Of a DNA stretch of 64,000 nucleotides, positions 9,951-17,929 are shown piece after piece. The stretch spans positions 620,001 to 684,000 of the forward strand of contig JADJRT010000001.1 of NCBI GenBank assembly GCA_016712035.1, read 5' to 3'. The position numbers and the translations under genes are program-made. Positions within the stretch are counted from its first letter, which is position 1. The number at the start of each line of letters is the position of its first letter. The notes under the pieces are model-generated. The model was not told the DNA's origin. It searched no databases and worked only from the letters and a program-made list of their open reading frames with translations. This DNA is from Flammeovirgaceae bacterium. Its GTDB lineage: Bacteria > Bacteroidota > Bacteroidia > Cytophagales > Cyclobacteriaceae.

Positions 9951-11315
9951 ATGACAGAATTGATTGGCAGGTTTCATCCATTACTCGTTCACTTACCCAT
10001 TGGTATTTTATTGTTAGCGATAGTATTCGAATGGCTAGCATCCGTAAAGAGGTTTAAATATTTAAAGAAGACGATTCGATTAATTCTTTGGATAGGTTTT
10101 GCCTCAGCTGCATTTTCCTGCCTTACGGGATATTTACTTTCGCAAAGCGGAGACTATGAGCCTACAGCAGTTGAAAGACATCAATGGGCGGCCATTGCAT
10201 TAACTATTATTGCTCTTACATATGCCTGGGTACGAATGTTGAGGCAGCTTAAGCGATTATATAAACTTTTATCTCTACTTACGCTGGCACTATTAACAAT
10301 AACTGGCCACTTGGGAGGAACACTTACGCATGGCGAAAATTTTCTTTTTGCCAACATGAATGAAAGCGAAATGGAGTCACTTGCAAGTATTGATCTGCAG
10401 CAAGCACATCTCTATGCCGATCTGATAAAACCGATTCTTCAAAACAAGTGTTACACGTGTCATGGGACTTCTAAACAAAAAGGAAAACTGCGGCTGGATT
10501 TGCCAGAGCATATTATGAAGGGTGGCAAAAATGGTGTGGTATTAATAGCGGGTAAAATTGATGAAAGTGAAATGATCGATCGACTGCAATTACCTTTGGA
10601 TGATGATGATCATATGCCGCCTAAGGAAAAACGACAACTTTCTTTGCAAGAAATTGAAATTCTTAAAATGTGGATTGCTTCAGGAGCTGATTTTGAAAAA
10701 ACAATTGTTGAGTTGGGCCTGAAGGCCGACTTAAATGAAACTTTACAAGGGTTGACAAAGCAAACTATTGCTGATGTCCCCGAGGGAGCCGTCTCTCTGG
10801 CAAATGAGAATGTGCTGACCAGTCTGCAAAAATTAGGGGTTGTTATTTTGCCTGTAGCGGCTAATACGAATTATCTGAGCGCTAATTTTGTTAATGTAAC
10901 TGAACTCGATTCAGCTATTGCGCTTCTTCCTGAGTTAAAAGAACAGTTAGTTTGGTTAAAGTTAAGTGATCAGCCAATATCCGATGATCACCTTCTTAAA
11001 TTCAATTCTTTAAAAAATATTAGAAAACTCTGGCTTGATCATACAAGTATTTCCAATGCTGGCCTCCAACATATAGTTTCTTTTGAAAACTTACTCTATT
11101 TAAATCTTAACGGGACGAAAGTATCTGCAATTGGAGTTGAAATACTTCAACCCCTTAACCACTTGCGCGATATTTATTTGTTTAAAACAAATATTACCAA
11201 CGACCAACACCAATCTCTTCAGACTAAGTTTCCTGATACTCATTTGGAGATCGGTAATTATACCGTTCCTACTTTACCCACAGATACTACTACCTTGAAG
11301 GCTCCGCCCAACTAA
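9951..11315 (+). CDS. DUF2231 membrane domain + planctomycete-type cytochrome c + leucine-rich repeats
   Basis: A 454-residue mosaic. Residues about 5-135 are a DUF2231 domain with four membrane helices (RFHPLLVHLPIGILLLAIVF at the front, His-rich in the family). Residues about 155-250 are a PSCyt1-type cytochrome with a single heme motif CYTCHG and the distal methionine in DHMPPKEKRQLS. Residues about 310-435 are leucine-rich repeats (LVWLKLSDQPIS, IRKLWLDHTSIS, LLYLNLNGTKVS, LRDIYLFKTNIT). This architecture is a familiar companion of DUF1501/DUF1553 genes and probably passes electrons or tethers the exported system to the membrane. It ends the first sub-cluster; a 55-bp gap follows. Confidence 0.85.
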   Translation: MTELIGRFHPLLVHLPIGILLLAIVFEWLASVKRFKYLKKTIRLILWIGFASAAFSCLTGYLLSQSGDYEPTAVERHQWAAIALTIIALTYAWVRMLRQLKRLYKLLSLLTLALLTITGHLGGTLTHGENFLFANMNESEMESLASIDLQQAHLYADLIKPILQNKCYTCHGTSKQKGKLRLDLPEHIMKGGKNGVVLIAGKIDESEMIDRLQLPLDDDDHMPPKEKRQLSLQEIEILKMWIASGADFEKTIVELGLKADLNETLQGLTKQTIADVPEGAVSLANENVLTSLQKLGVVILPVAANTNYLSANFVNVTELDSAIALLPELKEQLVWLKLSDQPISDDHLLKFNSLKNIRKLWLDHTSISNAGLQHIVSFENLLYLNLNGTKVSAIGVEILQPLNHLRDIYLFKTNITNDQHQSLQTKFPDTHLEIGNYTVPTLPTDTTTLKAPPN

Positions 11316-11370
11316 ATTCACAATTCATTTTAAAGTAAATTGCACTATATTTAGTATTCTAATAGTTAAC

Positions 11371-12156
11371 ATGAACTGGCTGCACGAAAAGAGATTAGTA
11401 ATCATTGGTGGCACCACAGGCTTAGGTCTTTCGGCCGCAATCGCATTTATAAAAGAAGGAGCACGGGTAGTGGTGGTTGGTAGAAGTGAGGAGAGCGTTA
11501 CGGAGGCAAACCGATTATTAAACAAAAACGGTTTTGCTTTTTCTGGAGATGCATGCAACGAATCTGTTGCTCAACAGGCGATTGATGCTTGCATAGAAAA
11601 ATTTAATGGCTTCGATGGACTCTATCATGTAGCCGGTGGCAGCGGTCGCAGGTTTGGTGATGGCCCCTTGCACGAGCTTTCACTCGAAGGCTGGAATAAA
11701 ACTTTTGAAATAAACTTAACTGCCTTAATGCTTTCAAATCGAGCGGCCGCACAAACCTTTCTTAAAAGAAAAACCGCAGGTGCTATACTCAATATGGGCT
11801 CCGTGCTTGGCTACTCACCATCGCCCAAATATTTTGTTACGCACGCTTATGGCGCATCAAAGGCGGCTGTCATCGGATTTACAAAATCAATTGCTGCCTT
11901 TTACGCAAAGGATAACATTCGCATTAATGTCTTAGCTCCGGCTTTGGTGGAAACACCGATGGCCCAGCGGGCAGCAAATGACGAAGCAATTTTATCTTTT
12001 ATTAAAACAAAACAACCGCTTGATACCGGAAGAATAGGTACGCCCACCGATCTGGATGGTGCCGCTGTATTTTTTATGTCAGATCAATCAAAGTTTACTA
12101 CTGGACAAGTACTTGCCGTTGATGGTGGCTGGGAAGTAAGTGAAGGGCAATATTGA
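11371..12156 (+). CDS. Short-chain dehydrogenase/reductase (SDR)
   Basis: A 261-residue classical SDR. The nucleotide-binding start is IIGGTTGLGLSAAIAF with a basic residue at the end of strand 2 (VVVVGRSEES), suggesting NADP(H) as likely as NAD(H). The catalytic YxxxK is HAYGASKAA, with the serine in NMGSVLGYS, and the family ending LAVDGGWEV is present. It oxidises or reduces an alcohol/ketone whose identity is unknown; neighbours (ROK kinase, SIS protein) suggest a sugar or sugar acid. The next gene starts four bases after its stop, so it heads a tight operon running to about 14.9 kb. Confidence 0.9.
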   Translation: MNWLHEKRLVIIGGTTGLGLSAAIAFIKEGARVVVVGRSEESVTEANRLLNKNGFAFSGDACNESVAQQAIDACIEKFNGFDGLYHVAGGSGRRFGDGPLHELSLEGWNKTFEINLTALMLSNRAAAQTFLKRKTAGAILNMGSVLGYSPSPKYFVTHAYGASKAAVIGFTKSIAAFYAKDNIRINVLAPALVETPMAQRAANDEAILSFIKTKQPLDTGRIGTPTDLDGAAVFFMSDQSKFTTGQVLAVDGGWEVSEGQY

Positions 12157-12159
12157 AGT

Positions 12160-13053
12160 ATGGAAAATTTAGCCATTGGCATCGACTTAGGCTGCACACA
12201 CATCAAAGCTCTTTTAGTAAAGGAAGATGGAACGGTTGTTAAAGAAGTAAGAAAAGATACCAATGAGCATGATGATCAGCATTGGAAGAATGAAATTGCC
12301 AAAATCATTGCAGAGTTTAAAAAGCAAGGTGGAAATAAGATAAAGACCATTGGTCTTTCGTCACCCGGCTTAGCAAACGTTACCAACACATGCATTGAAG
12401 TTATGCCGGGCCGTTTACCGGGAATAGAAAATTTTAATTGGAGCGAGTTCACCAATGAAAATATTTTTGTTTTGAACGATGCGCATGCAGCGCTCATGGC
12501 AGAGGCTCGTTTCGGTATTGCGAAGAATTTAAAATTTGTAGTCATGCTTACTTTGGGAACCGGTGTGGGTGGTGGAATTTTAATTGACGGAAAATTATAT
12601 CAAGGTATGGGACAGATGGCCGGACATCTGGGCCACACCACAGTGGATGCCCTTGATCCCAACAAGGACGTAACTAATATCCCTGGTAGTCTTGAAGATG
12701 CCATCGGAAATTTATCTATCCAAAAAAGATCTAATGGGAAATTTGAAACCACCTGGGATTTGGTGAGTGCCTATGAGAAAGGCGATCCGCTTGCTACCGA
12801 AATCTGGTTAACCTCCATTAAAAAGCTTGCTGCAAGCATCGCGTCTTTCATTAACATTCTTTCGCCCGAACTGATTATTATTGGAGGTGGAATTTCGAAA
12901 GCAGATGAATTATTATTGAAGCCGCTGAATGAATATCGAGAGCAATTCGAATGGCGTCCCGGGGGGAAACAAATCCCGGTTCGGCTCGCGCAATTTTCTG
13001 ATCTTGCGGGAGCGTTAGGAGCGGCAGGCTTTGCTTTATCAAAGACAAATTAA
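12160..13053 (+). CDS. ROK family sugar kinase-like protein
   Basis: A 297-residue ROK protein with the phosphate-binding start GIDLGCTHIKALLVKEDG, catalytic aspartate in VLNDAHAALMAEARFG, and the adenosine motif TLGTGVGGGILIDGKL. The canonical ROK zinc motif (CxCGxxGCxE) after GHLGHTTVD is missing: the equivalent stretch reads NIPGSLEDAIGN with no cysteines. It lacks an N-terminal helix-turn-helix, so it is an enzyme type (glucokinase or N-acylhexosamine kinase-like), not a repressor. It sits between an SDR and a SIS protein with 4-7 bp gaps, consistent with phosphorylating the same sugar. Confidence 0.88.
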   Translation: MENLAIGIDLGCTHIKALLVKEDGTVVKEVRKDTNEHDDQHWKNEIAKIIAEFKKQGGNKIKTIGLSSPGLANVTNTCIEVMPGRLPGIENFNWSEFTNENIFVLNDAHAALMAEARFGIAKNLKFVVMLTLGTGVGGGILIDGKLYQGMGQMAGHLGHTTVDALDPNKDVTNIPGSLEDAIGNLSIQKRSNGKFETTWDLVSAYEKGDPLATEIWLTSIKKLAASIASFINILSPELIIIGGGISKADELLLKPLNEYREQFEWRPGGKQIPVRLAQFSDLAGALGAAGFALSKTN

Positions 13054-13059
13054 AAATAA

Positions 13060-13845
13060 ATGAACGTCATTCAGGAGTATCTTAATCTAAGCAGAAAAAT
13101 TGTAGATCGGGTTGCTGCGCAGGAGCAAACAATAAAAGAGACGGCCACTTTATTTACAAAATCCATTCTTGCCGGGCGCATGGTGCATGTGTTTGGCTCC
13201 GGCCACAGCCGCATTATGGTGGAAGAAATGTGGCCGCGGTATGGCTCGTTTCCCGGATTCAATCCCATAGTTGAATTGTCCCTTACCTTTCACAATTTAG
13301 TTGTAGGTGCCAATGGCCAACGACAAGCTATGTTCTTAGAAAATGTTTCCGGTTTAGCCGAACGCATTCTAAGAAATTTTGACATTGAGGCAATTGATTC
13401 TGCACTAATCATTTCTTCCAGTGGCATCAACATAGTGCCAATTGAAATGGCTGAACTCTTTCGAAAGAAAAAAGTAAAAGTTGTTTCTATTCTCACAACC
13501 AAACATTCTGAAAAAAGTGAAAGCAAACCCCGCTATGGAAAGAAGTTGGGCGACTTCTCGGATATTATTTTAGATACGGGTGCGCCCATGGGAGATTCCA
13601 TGATTACTATTTCAGGATTAGAAAGTCCTGTTGCCCCTGGATCAACGGTAGGCGGAGCCTTACTTATTAATTCTATAAAGGCAGAGGTTGCCCGGTTATT
13701 AACCGAGGCTGGCCAACCCCCTAAGGTATTGACTGCAGCTAACGTAGTAGGCAAGGAAAAAGCAGTAGCGCTTTTTGAAAGCGCCTATGATGAACATTCG
13801 CATCGGTTAGCAAAATTGTATCAGCACGTAGGTAAATCAAAATAA
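13060..13845 (+). CDS. SIS domain protein, UPF0309 type
   Basis: A 261-residue SIS-fold protein. The sugar-phosphate site is visible in MVHVFGSGHSRIMVEEMWPR near residue 50 and IISSSGINIVPIEMA near residue 115. SIS domains bind phosphosugars and catalyse isomerisation or ether/amine cleavage, and the UPF0309 branch is uncharacterised. Following a ROK kinase by only seven bases, it probably acts on the phosphorylated product. Start ATG is directly preceded by an A-rich stretch, normal for Bacteroidota. No oddities in length or composition. Confidence 0.88.
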   Translation: MNVIQEYLNLSRKIVDRVAAQEQTIKETATLFTKSILAGRMVHVFGSGHSRIMVEEMWPRYGSFPGFNPIVELSLTFHNLVVGANGQRQAMFLENVSGLAERILRNFDIEAIDSALIISSSGINIVPIEMAELFRKKKVKVVSILTTKHSEKSESKPRYGKKLGDFSDIILDTGAPMGDSMITISGLESPVAPGSTVGGALLINSIKAEVARLLTEAGQPPKVLTAANVVGKEKAVALFESAYDEHSHRLAKLYQHVGKSK

Positions 13846-13848
13846 GTT

Positions 13849-14877
13849 ATGCAACCAATTCCTATTCGTACCACCGTTATTGGCAGCTATCCGTTTCCGG
13901 GATGGCTTGAATTTGCCGTTAAAAATTTAAATGAGTTTGGCAATGCCGACCGCGAAGAGTTAATCGATGACGCTGTCATCGCAGCCATTCACGATCAGAT
14001 AACGGCCGGGCTAGATGTGATTACCGATGGCGAGCAAACGCGGTTAGATTTTAATCTTTCCTTCTATGGATTCATTAAAGGAATAAAAGAAAATACGGAT
14101 GAGCTTCGAAACTTTGGCCCCGCTGCCCACGACCAGCGTGGCAAAAATTCTATTATCGATACCCTAACAGCACCCAATGGACTAGGCGCTGTAGAGGAAT
14201 TTAAACGCTTACAAAAGTTGGCACCTAAAGGTCCTGTTTTAAAAGCGAGCGTACCAGGTCCGTACACGTTAAGCGGTCGCCTACTTCCCAATGAAAAATA
14301 TAAAGATCGTTATGCAATCACAGAAGCGTTGCTGCCATTTGTTAAGAAAGAGTTGGAGGATTTAGTTGCAGCGGGTTGCACGGAGATAACTGTTGACGAG
14401 CCTTCCATGAGTTGTTATGCCTACAAAGAAGACACAAAAAAGTTTGTTGATATTTTTAATCGCACAGTGAAAGGCATTGTTGGGAAGTGCAGACTCTCCA
14501 CACATTTATGTTTTGGAAATTTTAAAGGCCGCCCAGTGGGATACAGAAGTCTGGCACCCATGCTTCCCGATTTTTTAAATCTAAGCGTGGATGAAGTTCA
14601 CATTGAAATGGCAAATCGTGAATTTGCGGAGATAGAATTGCTCGCAGCCTTTGCCGAGAAGATGGATGTAGCGGTGGGGATTATTGATGTTAAGAATTAT
14701 TATATCGAAACAGAGGAAGATGTGGTGCAACGAATTAATAAATGTTTGAAATATGTACCAGCCGAAAAACTGGCGGTAGCCCCTGATTGTGGGTTGAGTC
14801 AAACGGCACGTTGGGCTTCGCGACAAAAGTTGGCTAATATGGTGAAGGGGGCGAAGAAGGCGAGGACATCATTGTAA
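13849..14877 (+). CDS. MetE-like cobalamin-independent methyltransferase, catalytic domain only
   Basis: A 342-residue protein corresponding to the C-terminal catalytic barrel of cobalamin-independent methionine synthase; the N-terminal half of MetE is absent. The zinc ligands are kept: His and Cys in STHLCFGNF, Glu in VHIEMANREFAEIELL, and Cys in APDCGLSQTARWASR. Single-domain homologs are a separate group whose methyl donors and acceptors vary (some use methylcobalamin or other methyl compounds). Placement three bases after the SIS gene ties it to a sugar-type catabolic operon rather than methionine synthesis. Its start ATG follows the previous stop closely and fits the family beginning TTVIGSYPFPGWLE. 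Confidence 0.88.
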   Translation: MQPIPIRTTVIGSYPFPGWLEFAVKNLNEFGNADREELIDDAVIAAIHDQITAGLDVITDGEQTRLDFNLSFYGFIKGIKENTDELRNFGPAAHDQRGKNSIIDTLTAPNGLGAVEEFKRLQKLAPKGPVLKASVPGPYTLSGRLLPNEKYKDRYAITEALLPFVKKELEDLVAAGCTEITVDEPSMSCYAYKEDTKKFVDIFNRTVKGIVGKCRLSTHLCFGNFKGRPVGYRSLAPMLPDFLNLSVDEVHIEMANREFAEIELLAAFAEKMDVAVGIIDVKNYYIETEEDVVQRINKCLKYVPAEKLAVAPDCGLSQTARWASRQKLANMVKGAKKARTSL

Positions 14878-14880
14878 CCA

Positions 14881-14909
14881 GATACTGGTTGTCAGTGACC
14901 AGTATCCAG
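14881..14909. repeat. Short hairpin, member of a dispersed repeat
   Basis: A perfect 9-bp inverted repeat, GATACTGGT (14881-14889) and ACCAGTATC (14898-14906), with an 8-nt loop lies just after the MetE-like stop. The 17-mer CAGTGACCAGTATCCAG (14893-14909) recurs exactly at 54767-54783. There is no T-run, so it is not a standard terminator. Confidence 0.6.
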
Positions 14910-14920
14910 TGACTATAACT

Positions 14921-15766
14921 ATGTTAATTCAACCATTCAATAAAGGAGAGAAGTTAGCAGCAGAAATCCGCACTGCTAAACAACACGGTACCACCGAGTC
15001 GCTTGACATCTGGTGGCTAGGGCAAAGTGGATTCCTTTTGCAGTGGAATAAAAAATGTTTGCTGTTTGATCCGTATTTATCAGATTCTCTTTCAAAAAAA
15101 TATGCTAACACCAACAAGCCGCATGAGCGCATGAGCGAGTTGGTGATTGCTCCTGAACTTCTGGATTGTATTGATGTTGTTACTTCCAGTCATAACCACA
15201 CCGACCATTTGGATGCGGAAACACTAGTTCCATTATTCGAAAAGAATCAAAATTTAAAATTCATAATTCCAGAAGCAAACCGAGATTTTGTTGTTGATCG
15301 AATAAAGTGCGCACACGATTTTCCCATTGGATTAACCGATAGCGAGAAGAAAACGATTAATGGTTTTGTGTTTAATGGAGTGCCTGCAGCACATAATACT
15401 ATTGAGCGGGACGAACAGGGTAGGTGCAAGTTTATGGGCTACGTAGTTCAGTTCGGAAAATTTTCGATTTACCACAGTGGGGATACCTTATGGTATGATA
15501 ACATCGTTGATATCTTAAATCCCTTTCAGGTCGATGTTGCTTTTCTTCCTATTAACGGCAACGTTCCCGAAAGAGAAGTGGCAGGAAATTTAAATGGCGA
15601 GGAGGCTGCGCGGCTAGGCAAAGAAATTCAAGCAAAGATTGTTATTCCGCATCATTACGATTTGTTTAAGTTCAACACGGCCGATCCAAAAGTTTTTGAA
15701 AAGGAAGCAGAAAAGAGAAATCAATCGTTTAAAGTCCTACAATTAGGAGCGTTTGTTACTATTTAG
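14921..15766 (+). CDS. Metallo-beta-lactamase fold hydrolase, UlaG-like
   Basis: A 281-residue cytoplasmic metallo-hydrolase. The zinc site HxHxDH appears as SSHNHTDHLD, followed by VPAAHNTIE, YHSGDTLWYDN and PHHYDLF, which are the remaining ligands in UlaG-like enzymes (L-ascorbate-6-phosphate lactonase relatives). I start at the ATG at 14921; a GTG at 14909 would add four residues but falls inside the dispersed hairpin. Together with the SDR, ROK kinase, SIS and MetE-like genes it completes a plausible pathway for an unusual sugar lactone or phospho-sugar, which is an inference from context. Confidence 0.88.
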   Translation: MLIQPFNKGEKLAAEIRTAKQHGTTESLDIWWLGQSGFLLQWNKKCLLFDPYLSDSLSKKYANTNKPHERMSELVIAPELLDCIDVVTSSHNHTDHLDAETLVPLFEKNQNLKFIIPEANRDFVVDRIKCAHDFPIGLTDSEKKTINGFVFNGVPAAHNTIERDEQGRCKFMGYVVQFGKFSIYHSGDTLWYDNIVDILNPFQVDVAFLPINGNVPEREVAGNLNGEEAARLGKEIQAKIVIPHHYDLFKFNTADPKVFEKEAEKRNQSFKVLQLGAFVTI

Positions 15767-15845
15767 AAGATTGCCGGATATTACGATGCAATTATTTTTC
15801 TCCTGGAAACTGAACAAAGTAATTTTTATTAATGGCCACTAACGG

Positions 15846-16763
15846 TTATGCCGCGGGCAAAAATACTTCGGCAATCATACATCGTGCGCTACCTCCACCA
15901 ATAGTTTCAATTGTTTTGATCGAGAGAGGAACCAACTCACCATATTTTTCTAATTCGGTTTTTTGGTTTGTAGTTAAACTGTCAAAGGAACTTTGCGACA
16001 GAGCCAAAATATTTTTATTGTCGCTGATTTGTATGGCTAGCATATTGCCTGCAAAATTGTTTGTTTGCTCAAAGGTGATGTCAATAACTTGATGCCCTGT
16101 GTTAGCCAGGGATTCAAAAACCAATTCTCTTTCTTTCTTATCGGAAATACTGTCGAGACAGATAACTGAAAACTTTTCACCAATACACATCATAACATTG
16201 GTGTGGTAAATTTCTTTTCCACCTTTGTCGTGTGCGTGAAAGCAAATAGGCTTATAATGCAAGTAGTCGCAAACCTTATCGAAAAGTTCTTTGTCTGTTC
16301 GTGGAGATAGGCAAGCGTAAGCAATTTATTTTGGCGGTCAAGCACTATGCTGCCCGTACCTTCTAAAAACCTATTTTCCTTTTCGTATGTAGAAAGGTCA
16401 AGCAGGTTGGTTACTTGAAAATCCTTTTTCAAGGAATCGATAATATCTTTGCGTCTTTCGTTTCGCCTGTTATGAGCAAACATAGGATAAAGAATCACTG
16501 TTCCGTCCGAATGAAAAGAGACCCAATTATTTGGAAAAACAGCATCGGGCTTTTCTGGATAGTTGGTGTCGTCAAATACGAAAACGTTAGCGCCTTTTGA
16601 TTTTAGCGTTGTAGCAAATTCTTCAAATTCCATAAAGACTTTTTGCTTTATCGTTTCTTCGCTTTCTTTTACTTCATTCTGAAAAGCATTTGAAAAGGCT
16701 GTTTCAGAATTAAAAACAAAGTTTGATGGTCTGATAAGTAAAATATTTTTTTGTTGTTTGCAT
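15846..16763 (-). CDS. ctlX: Citrulline utilization hydrolase (CtlX-like, arginine deiminase-related), two frameshifts
   Basis: An amidinotransferase-fold hydrolase of about 305 residues once two breaks are repaired. The ATG at 16761-16763 begins MQTTK, then a T-run (16746-16752, seven instead of six) shifts the frame; with six it reads NILLIRPSNFVFN. The second break near 16309-16318 lies between LLTLA and LSPRTDKELFD and fits loss of one base, or of one copy of a CTTG tandem. The active-site histidine is in CFHAHDKGGKEIYHTNVMM and the catalytic cysteine in GGGSARCMIAEVF, both intact. The family hydrolyses citrulline or related guanidino/ureido groups. The end converges with the UlaG-like gene. 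Confidence 0.8.
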
Positions 16764-17076
16764 TGTAGAACATCTTTTTACGGATATGAGTTATTTGCTT
16801 TTGCTAAGATTGACGGACAAGACTTATCTGAAATTCCAGGTCTGTTCATTCTATGCTCAAGCGCTTACAGTTAGCAATGTCTCCCATAGGGTTCGATATG
16901 TCCAATTGATTAACAGAAGTCTTAGTGGCCTTATATTTTCCTAAAATTTAATGTTTTCCTAATAACAAAAGGGCAACACCAATGAAAGCGTTAAGACAAC
17001 AACATATTACAACATAATTGAATCGACTTTTGAAGCATTGCTATTAGCAAAATATTAAATTAATTTGATAGTTACT
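16764..17076. other. Intergenic stretch without a recognisable feature
   Basis: About 313 bases between divergent genes (ctlX-like and the DinB/MDMPI protein). It must hold both promoters but I see no clear TTTG/TAnnTTTG pair, no strong hairpin, no RNA gene and no open frame of note. Confidence 0.5.
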
Positions 17077-17913
17077 ATGACTAAATTGGAGATGATTATT
17101 GACACGGTAGATTTACTTCCAAAACTCGATAAAAAATTAATAGAGTTGTTGGAATCACTTTCTCCGGAGGACTGGCATCGGCAATCCGTAGCAAAGCTTT
17201 GGAAGGTAAAGGATGTGGTAGCGCATTTGCTGGACATAAACATCAGAGTACTTTCAACCTTGCGGGATGATCATAGCGGAGAAAATCCAACTATAAATTC
17301 TTATCAGGATCTTGTTGATTATTTAAATGAACTAAATGCAGATTGGGTAAAAGCCATGAAGCGCGTTAGTCCGACTTTTTTAATTGAGTTGCATAAGATA
17401 ACGGGTCCGCTCTTTTGTGAATACTACAAGTCATTGAATCCACAGGACGAAGCAAGGTTTTCAGTCGCGTGGGCAGGCGAGCAAGTGAGTAAAAACTGGA
17501 AGCACATAGCCCGGGAGTACACTGAAAAGTGGTTGCATCAACAGCAAATCCGGGAAGCGGTTAATAAGCCAGGGTTAATGACAAAAGAGTTTTTCTATCC
17601 GTTTATAGATACATTCATGTTGGGGCTACCGCATACGTTTCGCGATATTATTGCCAGTGAAGGAACAGCGATACAAGTAACCATAACTACCGATATTGGA
17701 TGTTCCTGGTTTCTGATTAGAAAAAATGAAAGTTGGGTTCTTGAAAAAATCGCTCCCGCCAAGGTTGATTCAACAGTTCAAATTTCACCGGACATTGCCT
17801 GGAAATTATTTTCGAAAAGCATCCGACCCGAAGCAGTTGGCAACGATATAATCATTACAGGCAATCAAAATCTGGGCAACGCAGTGTTGTCGATGGTCTC
17901 GGTGATGGCGTAA
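17077..17913 (+). CDS. DinB/MDMPI-N domain protein (mycothiol maleylpyruvate isomerase N-terminal type)
   Basis: A 278-residue protein. The first ~190 residues form a DinB-like helical bundle of the maleylpyruvate isomerase N-terminal type, with likely metal histidines in VVAHLLDINIR and EKWLHQQQIREAV. A C-terminal ~90-residue domain (LIRKNESWVLEKI, IRPEAVGNDIIITG) resembles the SCP2/MDMPI-C half found in these proteins. The ATG at 17077 is preferred; a TTG at 17065 would add four residues. Thiol-dependent isomerase or transferase activity is known for relatives, but the substrate here is unknown. Converges with the VPS10-like gene 17 bp downstream. Confidence 0.78.
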   Translation: MTKLEMIIDTVDLLPKLDKKLIELLESLSPEDWHRQSVAKLWKVKDVVAHLLDINIRVLSTLRDDHSGENPTINSYQDLVDYLNELNADWVKAMKRVSPTFLIELHKITGPLFCEYYKSLNPQDEARFSVAWAGEQVSKNWKHIAREYTEKWLHQQQIREAVNKPGLMTKEFFYPFIDTFMLGLPHTFRDIIASEGTAIQVTITTDIGCSWFLIRKNESWVLEKIAPAKVDSTVQISPDIAWKLFSKSIRPEAVGNDIIITGNQNLGNAVLSMVSVMA

Positions 17914-17929
17914 GGTCTTTTCGTGAAAC

